From Erysipelothrix sp. HDW6A (GTDB lineage: Bacteria > Bacillota_I > Bacilli_A > Erysipelotrichales > Erysipelotrichaceae), in assembly GCF_011400295.1 (NCBI RefSeq), contig NZ_CP049859.1, forward strand, positions 496,001 through 560,000: a stretch of DNA of 64,000 nt. The letters are read 5' to 3'. The notes below the pieces were generated by a model. The model searched no databases and was not told where the DNA came from. It saw only the letters and a program-made list of their open reading frames with translations. Position numbers and translations under genes: made by a program. Positions 53,095-60,431 of the stretch are shown piece after piece. How positions within the stretch are numbered: the first letter of the stretch is position 1; the number at the start of each line of letters is the position of its first letter.

Positions 53095-53991
53095 TTGAAA
53101 ACATTTTTAAACTATACCGAAATTCAAACGAAGATCACCAGTGTACTAACATTTATTCTTACACTGGGAGTTCTTCGTTTTAATCGTTTACCTATTAATT
53201 GGTTGGTAACAGGAGTGTTCTTTGCAGGAATGTTCCTCTTTGATCTTACAACCACCGCAATAAATAATTACATCGATTCAAAAACAAACGGACAAGATAT
53301 CGGTTATTCACGAACACAGGGTAAAGCAATTATCTTTGGGATGCTGGCAGTTTCTATTGGATTGGGAATCTATTTAGTAATCCTAAGTGACTTACTAATC
53401 CTACTTGTGGGAATGTTGTGCTTTGGAGTAGGAATTCTCTATACATGGGGACCAATTCCAATTTCACGTCAACCTTACGGAGAAATTATTTCCGGGGTAA
53501 TGTACGGATACTTCATTCCATTTATTATGATTCATGCGAATGCTCCTGGATATCTGGTCAGTTTCGCATACTATAATGGAACCTTAACCCTAGGATTTGA
53601 AATTGTAGCACTCATTTATTTTGTGATTATCTTTATGACACCAACAGTTCTAACAGCAAGTATCATGCTTGCTAATAATACCTGTGATGTTGAGGCAGAT
53701 GTAAAGGTTAATCGTTTTACCTTACCGTTCTATATTGGTCAGAAGAACGCAATCCGTCTTCTCAAACTCCTCTACGTGAGTGTCTACAGCAGTATCTTAG
53801 TTGCGGTACTACTAGGAGTCTTACCATGCTTATCACTACTTACCTTTGTAACGATTCCTCGTGTTATTAAGGACGTTAATGAATTTACTAAAGAATTAAA
53901 GAAACATATATCCTTTAAGTATATTATTGATGCATTTATTATTATTATGCTTACCTTTGGGATATCAGTATTAATAGGAAGTTTCCTATAA
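53095..53991 (+). CDS. UbiA-family prenyltransferase (demethylmenaquinone-forming, MenA/DmkA-like)
   Basis: 298 residues, about eight to nine helices. The two Asp-rich loops are NNYIDSKTNGQDIGY (first, with N-N in place of the leading N-D) and NNTCDVEADVKVNR (second). It joins the polyprenyl chain to dihydroxynaphthoate. The start is a TTG at 53095 with AGAGAGG upstream; no ATG is in a suitable position. Operon with ndh2 and the prenyl synthase. No men genes for DHNA synthesis are in the window. Confidence 0.88.
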   Translation: MKTFLNYTEIQTKITSVLTFILTLGVLRFNRLPINWLVTGVFFAGMFLFDLTTTAINNYIDSKTNGQDIGYSRTQGKAIIFGMLAVSIGLGIYLVILSDLLILLVGMLCFGVGILYTWGPIPISRQPYGEIISGVMYGYFIPFIMIHANAPGYLVSFAYYNGTLTLGFEIVALIYFVIIFMTPTVLTASIMLANNTCDVEADVKVNRFTLPFYIGQKNAIRLLKLLYVSVYSSILVAVLLGVLPCLSLLTFVTIPRVIKDVNEFTKELKKHISFKYIIDAFIIIMLTFGISVLIGSFL

Positions 53992-53994
53992 GAG

Positions 53995-54020
53995 AAGAAT
54001 GATACGTCATTCTTTTTTTA
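53995..54020 (+). terminator. Intrinsic terminator
   Basis: Stem AAGAATGA / TCATTCTT, loop TACG, T-run; ends the ndh2-prenyl-UbiA operon. Confidence 0.85.
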
Positions 54021-54072
54021 TGGAAAACTTAAGAGAAGTGATACAATATCACTAGATGACAGGAGGTACGTT

Positions 54073-55455
54073 ATGCAAGAGCACATTAATTACTCAAATC
54101 TAGTAGCAAGACATCAAGATTATTTTCAATCTCAGAAAACACGTTCCTTAGAATTTCGCTTACTCCAATTAAATCAGTTACGTCAAGGAATTCTAAAATA
54201 TGAAGATGACATAATTGAGGCACTACGAATTGATTTAGGAAGACATCCACAAGAAACATATTCAACAGAAATAGGTTTCTGTCTTTCCAACATTCGTTCC
54301 ATGGAGAAAAAGCTTCCTAAGTATATGAAGAAAGAACATGTACGAACTCCACTTGTTTTACTACCCTCCAAGTCCTATTCAATCTATGAGCCTTACGGAA
54401 CGGCACTAATCATGGGTCCATTTAACTATCCTTTCCAACTACTGATTGAACCGCTTATTGGTGCAATTGCAGCAGGAAACTGTGCAGTCCTTAAACCTTC
54501 GGAAATGGTTCCTAACTTCTCTCGAGTTATTACTGAGATGATTGAAGATACGTTTGAATCTCAGTATATCTCAAGTGTAGAAGGTGATATCGAGACAAAC
54601 ACGGCACTACTCGAATGTAAGTTTGACACTATCTTCTTCACGGGTAGCACCCAAGTAGGTAAGATTGTGATGAAGAAAGCAGCAGAACACTTAACACCTG
54701 TTACCTTAGAACTGGGAGGAAAGAGTCCTGCAATCGTTACTAAGGATGCTGATATCAAACGAGCAGCACGTAGAATCATCTACGGTAAGACTTTAAATGC
54801 AGGTCAAACCTGTGTTGCTCCTGATTATGTATTGGTTGATGAAACGATTAAAGAAACATTTGTTAATGAGTGTAAGCAAGTGCTCTTTGACTTCTATGGT
54901 ACAGATTGTGAGCGCAGTGATAGTTTCTCAAGAATCGTGAATGAGAGACACTTTAACAGACTCACAGAGCTCATTGAAGCTTCAAGGACAGAATTACTTA
55001 GTGGTGGACATACCAATCCAACCAGCCGCTTTATCGAGCCTAGTTTATTTGCTTCTTCCTGGGATTCACCTTTAATGCAAGATGAAATCTTTGGTCCGCT
55101 TCTTCCAATACTTTCCTATCAATCATTGGAGGAAAGTATCAATGAAATTAATAAACGACCTAAACCACTGGCATTATATGTCTTCTCCAAAGATAAGAAG
55201 ATTCAAGACTCTATTATTAATCGAACATCCTCTGGAGGCGTGACTATCAACAATACTATCTTCCATTTAGTATCCGATAAATTACCATTTGGTGGTGTTG
55301 GAGATTCAGGAATAGGACACTATCATGGCAAGTACAGTTTTGAAACCTTCTCACACAAACGAGCAGTTCTAAAGACAACACGCTTTGATGTTCCATTTAT
55401 TACTCCACCGTATAGTATGAAGAAACTAAGTTTAATTAAAAAAATAATGAAATAA
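54073..55455 (+). CDS. Aldehyde dehydrogenase (class 3-like)
   Basis: 460 residues, a short ALDH of the YwdH/AldH group. Catalytic Glu in LELGGKSPAIV, NAD-binding FTGSTQVGK, catalytic Cys in NAGQTCVAPDYVLV, and FGGVGDSGIGHYHGKYSFETFSH at the C-terminus. Oxidises aldehydes with NAD(P)+; some relatives act on long-chain or aromatic aldehydes. AGGAGGT precedes the ATG. Confidence 0.9.
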   Translation: MQEHINYSNLVARHQDYFQSQKTRSLEFRLLQLNQLRQGILKYEDDIIEALRIDLGRHPQETYSTEIGFCLSNIRSMEKKLPKYMKKEHVRTPLVLLPSKSYSIYEPYGTALIMGPFNYPFQLLIEPLIGAIAAGNCAVLKPSEMVPNFSRVITEMIEDTFESQYISSVEGDIETNTALLECKFDTIFFTGSTQVGKIVMKKAAEHLTPVTLELGGKSPAIVTKDADIKRAARRIIYGKTLNAGQTCVAPDYVLVDETIKETFVNECKQVLFDFYGTDCERSDSFSRIVNERHFNRLTELIEASRTELLSGGHTNPTSRFIEPSLFASSWDSPLMQDEIFGPLLPILSYQSLEESINEINKRPKPLALYVFSKDKKIQDSIINRTSSGGVTINNTIFHLVSDKLPFGGVGDSGIGHYHGKYSFETFSHKRAVLKTTRFDVPFITPPYSMKKLSLIKKIMK

Positions 55456-55487
55456 AAACAATGAGTACGAAAGTACTCATTGTTTGT
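55456..55487. terminator. Bidirectional terminator
   Basis: Perfect 13-bp stem AAACAATGAGTAC / GTACTCATTGTTT with loop GAAA between convergent ALDH and apbE genes; the apbE stop lies inside it. Confidence 0.85.
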
Positions 55488-56595
55488 TTAATTTAGAATA
55501 TTGTTTTAAAGTTTCCGTCATGGTGAGGGAGAATCCATCAACATGTTGCCAATCTTTAGGCTCATCACCTTCAAGTACCCAAACTGCATCAATCTTTTGA
55601 TCAGGATGTGCATCGTTAAACTTCTTGATAAACTCTTGTGCTTCATCATAGCTCATCATATAGACTGCAGTAGACAACGCATCAGCTGCTCCCGAATCAG
55701 GTGTAATGATGGTGACTGACTGAAAGTTTGTAGCAGGCATTAAGGTATGAGGATCAATAAGATGTGAATAGCGAACATCATCAGGTCCGATATAATAACG
55801 TTGATAATCACCTGAAGTTACAATTGAAGTCGATGTAGGAATACTAAAGATATCCAAGCTTTCACCTTTAACAATCAATGAGGGTTTCTCAACACCAATT
55901 GCCCAAGGAGTTCCATCAGCCTTAGTATTAATGGTGCGAACATTACCACCACCACTTACGACTGCATACTCGATTCCATCTTTCTCTAAACGTAAAGCGA
56001 CTTTCTCGGTAGCGTAGCCTTTTGCGATTGCTCCCACATCAAGTTTTGCACGTGTATGATTAAGATAGACAGTGCTTGCCTCTTTATCGATTTCTACGAA
56101 TTGCCATCCAGTATATTGTTCAGCTTCTTTTAGCATATCCATTGTAGGAACTTTCCCGTATTCATCTTCAGAGTTTAAGACAATACCTTCTTCACGGTAT
56201 TCATGCCAAATATCGAGCACAGCACCTAAGGTAATATCGAAGTATCCATTGGATAATTCACTATACTCTTTCGCAATTTCAATCATCTCAATAATTTCTG
56301 GATCAACCTTGACGGGTGCAATACCAGCTTGATCATTGATTGTCTTGATATTGTTGATGCCTTCATAATCGTTATAACGATCGAAGAGTGAGTTATAGTG
56401 AATAAACTCTTGTTTTACTGTTTCGAAGTAAGCATCAAACTCTTTTTCTGTTTTTGTATAAGCCAAGAAGGTTACAAGGGTATCAAAGCCTACTTCTGAG
56501 GATCGGGATTCATATTTTGTATAGGTATCTTTAGCGCCCGTTGTACATCCCGTTAATAGAACAAGCGTTAAGCAGATAATCAGTATTTTTTTCAT
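55477..56595 (-). CDS. apbE: ApbE-family FMN transferase lipoprotein
   Basis: 372 residues starting MKKILIICLTLVLLTGC (lipobox Cys17), so it works outside the membrane. ApbE/Ftp domain: FDTLVTFLAY, GAVLDIWHEYR, LDVGAIAKGYATEKV, VSGGGNVR and the Mg-site region ALSTAVYMM. It hydrolyses FAD and attaches FMN to Thr/Ser of secreted or membrane proteins. It lies next to ndh2 and quinone genes, as FmnB does in electron-transfer loci. The start at 56595 is chosen over an upstream ATG because it places the signal peptide correctly. Confidence 0.9.
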   Translation of the reverse strand: MKKILIICLTLVLLTGCTTGAKDTYTKYESRSSEVGFDTLVTFLAYTKTEKEFDAYFETVKQEFIHYNSLFDRYNDYEGINNIKTINDQAGIAPVKVDPEIIEMIEIAKEYSELSNGYFDITLGAVLDIWHEYREEGIVLNSEDEYGKVPTMDMLKEAEQYTGWQFVEIDKEASTVYLNHTRAKLDVGAIAKGYATEKVALRLEKDGIEYAVVSGGGNVRTINTKADGTPWAIGVEKPSLIVKGESLDIFSIPTSTSIVTSGDYQRYYIGPDDVRYSHLIDPHTLMPATNFQSVTIITPDSGAADALSTAVYMMSYDEAQEFIKKFNDAHPDQKIDAVWVLEGDEPKDWQHVDGFSLTMTETLKQYSKLNKQ

Positions 56596-56684
56596 GAAGT
56601 AATTATACCACATGTAAGCATTGTTCACGATAGATATAGGATAATTGCGACTATCTTAGCTATTTATATACTGGAGGATGAATC

Positions 56685-56795
56685 ATGAAGAAAAGAGAGA
56701 TTGCTTACTGTATAATTTTTGTTGCGTTAGTTGTTTTTTCTGAAGAAATCAAACATGAAATTAGTCAATTTCTTCTTAGGTCTCTAATAAAATAA
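56685..56795 (+). CDS. Small hypothetical membrane peptide
   Basis: 36 residues: a charged start (MKKRE), one hydrophobic helix (IAYCIIFVALVVF) and an amphipathic tail. GGAGG lies 8 bases before the ATG. No family recognised; could be a short membrane regulator or chance. Confidence 0.35.
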   Translation: MKKREIAYCIIFVALVVFSEEIKHEISQFLLRSLIK

Positions 56796-56847
56796 AGAGT
56801 CTAAGTGGGTGCATTTACGTTTATATTAGTGGAAAAATCAATGGTTT

Positions 56848-56866
56848 TCATGTATCCTATACATGA
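56848..56866. promoter_or_regulatory. Palindrome upstream of coaX
   Basis: TCATGTATCCTATACATGA: perfect 8-bp arms, 3-base spacer, ending 14 bases before the coaX ATG. It could be an operator or overlap the -10 (CTATAC). Confidence 0.4.
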
Positions 56867-56879
56867 TTGAGGTGATACG

Positions 56880-57623
56880 ATGATACTAACAATCGATATA
56901 GGAAATTCCAACACTGTCTTTGTAAGTTACAATGGTCATAAGAATATTAATGAACGTGTTGTGACGGGCAAGGAGCTTGCGTATGAGTACTATAAATTAA
57001 TCTTAAAAGATCTAAATATTAAACCTGAGGCAGTCATTGTTTCTTGTGTTGTTCCACGTATTCAAGAAGATGTGCGACGTGCAATCTTTGATGTATGTGG
57101 ACTGGAAGCACTTTTTATCAATAGTACAACTGTGAAAGACTTTGATATCCGTTTGGATAATCCAATGGATATTGGTGCTGATTTTATTGCGACTGCAATG
57201 GGTGCTATGGGTAAATATGATTGTCCAATTATTATTGCAGACATTGGAAGTGCAACAAAGCTTACATATGTAAACAATGAAGGAGCATTTTGTGGAGGGA
57301 TTATTATCCCGGGTATTGGTACCTCAGTAGAGGCGATGTATAGTTATATACCCCATTTACCACAAGTTCCTTTAGAAATTCCAAGTAAAGTTATTGGGAC
57401 TGGAACCATTGATGCGATTCAATCAGGAATTATGTATGGGATTATTGCACAGATTGAGGGTCTAGCCCGCAAGATGGAACAAGAAATAGGACAAGAATGT
57501 GTTAAACTCCTTACAGGAGGCTATGCATCATTAATCCATGAACACACAGAAGGATTTATCTACGAACCTGATTTATTGAATGACGGTTTGAATGAAATAT
57601 ATAAAAGAGGAATGATTGTATGA
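56880..57623 (+). CDS. coaX: Type III pantothenate kinase
   Basis: 247 residues: DIGNSNTVF (phosphate-binding), DNPMDIGADFIA, ADIGSATKLT and GGIIIPGI of the ASKHA fold. Phosphorylates pantothenate, the first step to coenzyme A. TTGAGGTG precedes the ATG. The stop overlaps the ATG of an ECF S component (ATGA), which suggests a vitamin-uptake-and-trapping pair. Confidence 0.93.
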   Translation: MILTIDIGNSNTVFVSYNGHKNINERVVTGKELAYEYYKLILKDLNIKPEAVIVSCVVPRIQEDVRRAIFDVCGLEALFINSTTVKDFDIRLDNPMDIGADFIATAMGAMGKYDCPIIIADIGSATKLTYVNNEGAFCGGIIIPGIGTSVEAMYSYIPHLPQVPLEIPSKVIGTGTIDAIQSGIMYGIIAQIEGLARKMEQEIGQECVKLLTGGYASLIHEHTEGFIYEPDLLNDGLNEIYKRGMIV

Positions 57624-58213
57624 AAAACAAACGATTCGGTGTTAGCGAACTAACACTCAATGCCATGTTTATGGCAATTACCATTGTATTATCATTGGTG
57701 CCATTTTTAGGAATGATTAGTATTGGGGTACTTTCTATTACCACAATGCATATACCTGTAATAGTTGCAGGGATTGTATTGGGTTGGAAAGGTGGCCTCA
57801 TTAACGGTATTTTCTTTGGTCTTGCTTCAATGTATATTGCTGCAACACGTCCAGTAGGATTACTTGATGTTCTCTTTGTAAACCCAATAGTAGCAGTATT
57901 GCCAAGAGCTTTATTTGGTCTATCCGTGGGTCTATTATCTGATGGACTCAAACGTATAACGCGTAATAATGTCGTAAGTTCAAGTATTACAGCAGTAGTT
58001 TCGACCTTACTCCATGCAGTCTTTGTACTGTCGATTCTATACTTTGTAGCTATGTCTTCAACCGATGCAGCAATTCTTGAAGCAATGCCATCCAATGTGT
58101 GGATATTCTTAGGAAGTATTGCAAGTTTAAATACAGCACTTGAAGTGGGTATAGCGGTACTGATTGGCGTACCTGTTTCTTTAGCCATTCAACATGCTCA
58201 AAGTAATCGATGA
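57620..58213 (+). CDS. panT: ECF transporter S component, probably pantothenate (PanT-like)
   Basis: 197 residues with six hydrophobic helices; begins KNKRFGVSELTLNAMFMAI, the typical AxxxA-type first helix that meets EcfT. Pairing with coaX by a 4-base overlap is the best argument for pantothenate; the sequence alone would allow other vitamins. The shared EcfA/EcfT module must be encoded elsewhere. Confidence 0.78.
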   Translation: MKNKRFGVSELTLNAMFMAITIVLSLVPFLGMISIGVLSITTMHIPVIVAGIVLGWKGGLINGIFFGLASMYIAATRPVGLLDVLFVNPIVAVLPRALFGLSVGLLSDGLKRITRNNVVSSSITAVVSTLLHAVFVLSILYFVAMSSTDAAILEAMPSNVWIFLGSIASLNTALEVGIAVLIGVPVSLAIQHAQSNR

Positions 58214-58995
58214 TTATCTTTTTAGTAATAAGTGTCGTCTTACTTCTATATTCCTTGTATGAATATAAGAATGTAAGGATCGACACACTTAAACCTGATG
58301 ACTTTACACAAGTTCACGATATACCGGAATCGGTATTAGGGAAACGCATTGTTTATATCTCAGATTTGCAGTGGGATTCAAGAGCTCGTCCTTTTATGTC
58401 GAGGTTCGCTCAAAGTATTATGGACACAGTGAATGAGCTTGAGCCAGACCTTATTATTATTGGTGGCGATACAATACATCGTAAAACAGATAAAGTCTTT
58501 CACTATCTCAAACAACTCAAAACTCCGATAATCTCAACACTTGGTAATCATGATTATAAAGATCTCGAGAATGTTAAACAAGGCTTAAACGAAATCAGTC
58601 ACTTATTAGTGAATGAAACAATAGATTTTCATGGAATGCAGATTGTTGCGGTGGATGACTACCGTAAAGGACATCCGCAAATGCCAGATTATCAAAGGAA
58701 TACCTATACACTACTGTTAAGTCACAATCCTGACTATTGTGAGACCTTAAATGATTCGTTTGATATGATATTATCAGGACACACCCATGGCGGTATGATT
58801 ACATTATTTGGTATTTATTCCCCTATTACAAGCTCTGAATACGGTCAAAAGTATACTGGTGGGTTTGCGACCACGCCTGGAGGCAAAGTTTATGTTTCTT
58901 CAGGGCTCGGAGGCAGTGTCTTTGGTTTACCAATCCGATTCTTCGCACGACCTTCAATACAAGTTATTGACTTCCGTCAGTCCAAAATAACATAG
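58210..58995 (+). CDS. Membrane-anchored calcineurin-like metallophosphoesterase
   Basis: 261 residues. One N-terminal helix (MIIFLVISVVLLLYSLY) followed by a phosphoesterase with YISDLQWDSRA (an unusual first motif), IIGGDTIHR, LGNHDYK, LLSHNPDYCE and SGHTHGGMI. Similar to YkoQ/YaeI-type enzymes, which act on lipid-linked or membrane substrates. It overlaps the ECF gene by 4 bases, so it belongs to the coaX operon. Confidence 0.85.
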   Translation: MIIFLVISVVLLLYSLYEYKNVRIDTLKPDDFTQVHDIPESVLGKRIVYISDLQWDSRARPFMSRFAQSIMDTVNELEPDLIIIGGDTIHRKTDKVFHYLKQLKTPIISTLGNHDYKDLENVKQGLNEISHLLVNETIDFHGMQIVAVDDYRKGHPQMPDYQRNTYTLLLSHNPDYCETLNDSFDMILSGHTHGGMITLFGIYSPITSSEYGQKYTGGFATTPGGKVYVSSGLGGSVFGLPIRFFARPSIQVIDFRQSKIT

Positions 58996-59053
58996 GGTTG
59001 TCAAAGTATTGAAACAAAAATTACATGGGGTATTAACCTCCCCACTGAAGTTT

Positions 59054-59083
59054 AGAGGATCACGCTATGTGATCCTCTTTTTT
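59054..59083 (+). terminator. Intrinsic terminator
   Basis: Stem AGAGGATCAC / GTGATCCTCT, loop GCTAT, T-run; ends the coaX operon. Confidence 0.85.
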
Positions 59084-59131
59084 AGGTATGTCAATTTGAT
59101 TAATACGATAGGTTACATCGTTACTCTTTTT

Positions 59132-59397
59132 CTATGATTCTGGGGGTTCAATCGCATTCATTGCTTTAACACGTTGTCGTTCTTCCAGTGGATTTGATTG
59201 AAGAATCGTTATAAGTCTTGAAGGTGTCGTGATGGTAAGAAATCTACCACCGCCATCGTGAGCGCATCGACAAGGTCACACGCGAAATCACTGGTATGAC
59301 CTCGAAAGGCATATACTTCATCAATGAGATGGTATTGAGGTAAGGGACGTCGTTCAAACAAGGGTAACTGCTTAATATGTGAATTAAAACGTTCACT
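59132..59397 (-). pseudogene. ISL3-family-like transposase remnant
   Basis: Minus-strand reading gives 59 codons (from ERFNSHIKQLPLFERRP, including HLIDEVYAFRG, CDLVDALTMAVVDFLPSRHL) to an in-frame stop, then in a shifted frame TILQSNPLEERQRVKAMNAIEPPES. IDEVYAF...LVD...LPSR...PLEERxRVK is the central part of ISL3-type transposases. Both ends are missing and there is a frameshift, so it is dead. It fills most of the 444-base gap between the phosphoesterase terminator and the SGNH hydrolase. Confidence 0.65.
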
Positions 59398-59445
59398 TCA
59401 TCGTCATAATTGCCGTGATACAATTAATAAAGGAGGTTTATGATA

Positions 59446-60009
59446 ATGAAAAAAATTGTCTTATTTGGAGACAGTGTTATCGCTGGTAGTTGGCATGGGG
59501 AAGTGAGTGATATCCTCGATCAAGCTATTCTTAAAGCGTTAAGTGCTGTCAATCTCTTTGATTTTAGAATTGTGAACCTAGGTAAACCTGGTGATTCTAC
59601 GACAACGGCATTAGAGCGTATTCAAGAAGCTGTTGCAGAAGAAGCTGATGTTATTGTCTTGAATGTGGGGATCAATGATGCCATTAATATTCGTGATAAC
59701 ATGGACACTTATGGGCAAAATTTAGAAACAATGATGATGCAATTTCCACAGCATAAGGTTATCGTTGTTGGTCCAAGTTATGTGGATGATTCAATTAAGA
59801 CGCAAGCGCAACAGGATATAATTCAAGCTTATAGTCAGCATCTTGAAGACATTTGCCGCAATAATGGGATTGAGTTCGTTAATATTTATGATATTGAAAT
59901 GCAAGCCAAAGACCCTAATGTCTATGTTCAAGAAGATGGTTTACATCCTTCAAAAGAAGGGTATACCTTATTGGCTCAGTCCATTGTTGCCACCATGGTT
60001 CGCTCATAA
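59446..60009 (+). CDS. SGNH/GDSL-type esterase
   Basis: 187 residues from MKKIVLFGDSVIAGSW. Catalytic Ser in GDSVIAG, Gly block in GKPGDST, Asn block in NVGINDA, and Asp-His in DGLHPSKEGY. Intracellular (no signal peptide); hydrolyses acyl or acetyl esters of unknown substrate. AAGGAGG is 9 bases before the ATG at 59446; the ATG at 59440 is too close to it. Confidence 0.87.
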   Translation: MKKIVLFGDSVIAGSWHGEVSDILDQAILKALSAVNLFDFRIVNLGKPGDSTTTALERIQEAVAEEADVIVLNVGINDAINIRDNMDTYGQNLETMMMQFPQHKVIVVGPSYVDDSIKTQAQQDIIQAYSQHLEDICRNNGIEFVNIYDIEMQAKDPNVYVQEDGLHPSKEGYTLLAQSIVATMVRS

Positions 60010-60104
60010 AAATAAGGGGCTGTAACGAATAAACAGTCTCACAAAACAAAACAAAATGCCGAGATTTCTCAGAAGAGAGTCTCGGCATTTGTTATAATTT
60101 AATT

Positions 60105-60212
60105 ATGACAAGTAATAAATTGCAGTTAAATTATAAACCAGTTCAATTGGTTTTACCAGTTGATTAGGAACAGATTATTGATGTCAATGCTCTGTTGAGT
60201 AGAAAACCCTGA
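60105..60212 (+). pseudogene. IS1182-family transposase N-terminal remnant
   Basis: MTSNKLQLNYKPVQLVLPVD, then TAG, then EQIIDVNALLSRKP and stop. The beginning matches the N-terminus of IS1182-type transposases (NKxxLNYKPxQLxLPxD). Everything after about 35 codons is gone. The upstream hairpin is typical of the element's left end. Confidence 0.55.
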
Positions 60213-60302
60213 AACTGCTTGGAGCGATTCATTTACTTAAGCGGGCGTAACGCCAATTAATTTAGGATAGGTGCAAAAAACCCATGTCACTTTAGATAAT
60301 CT

Positions 60303-60335
60303 GACTTCCAAGATAAAGCTTAGGAAGTCTTTTTT
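60303..60335 (+). terminator. Terminator-like hairpin
   Basis: Stem GACTTCC / GGAAGTC with a 13-base loop and T-run; position suggests a leftover of the IS end or insulation of the nucleotidase gene. Confidence 0.55.
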
Positions 60336-60431
60336 AAATACAGATACATTGTTTATAAAAAATGTGATTTAATACACATATTTGCTTAAGGAAACTAATA
60401 AATGTAAACTAAAATCAAGGAGGACGATTAG

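Larger units (their letters stand above)
60010..60431. other. Intergenic region with IS1182-type end and transposase debris
   Basis: 422 bases. It begins with GGGGCTGT... resembling the left end of IS1182-type elements, has the hairpin AAATGCCGAGA / TCTCGGCATTT (60054-60090), then the dead transposase start (60105) and a later terminator-like hairpin (60303-60335). No intact gene. Confidence 0.5.

Noticed and set aside
57556..58188. 210-codon minus-strand frame opposite coaX and the ECF gene
   Set aside because: Sense strand has two well-supported, coupled genes; the antisense frame has no start context or domain.
59020..59045. GGGG...CCCC pairing near the phosphoesterase end
   Set aside because: Only four pairs with a nine-base loop and no T-run; the real terminator is at 59054.
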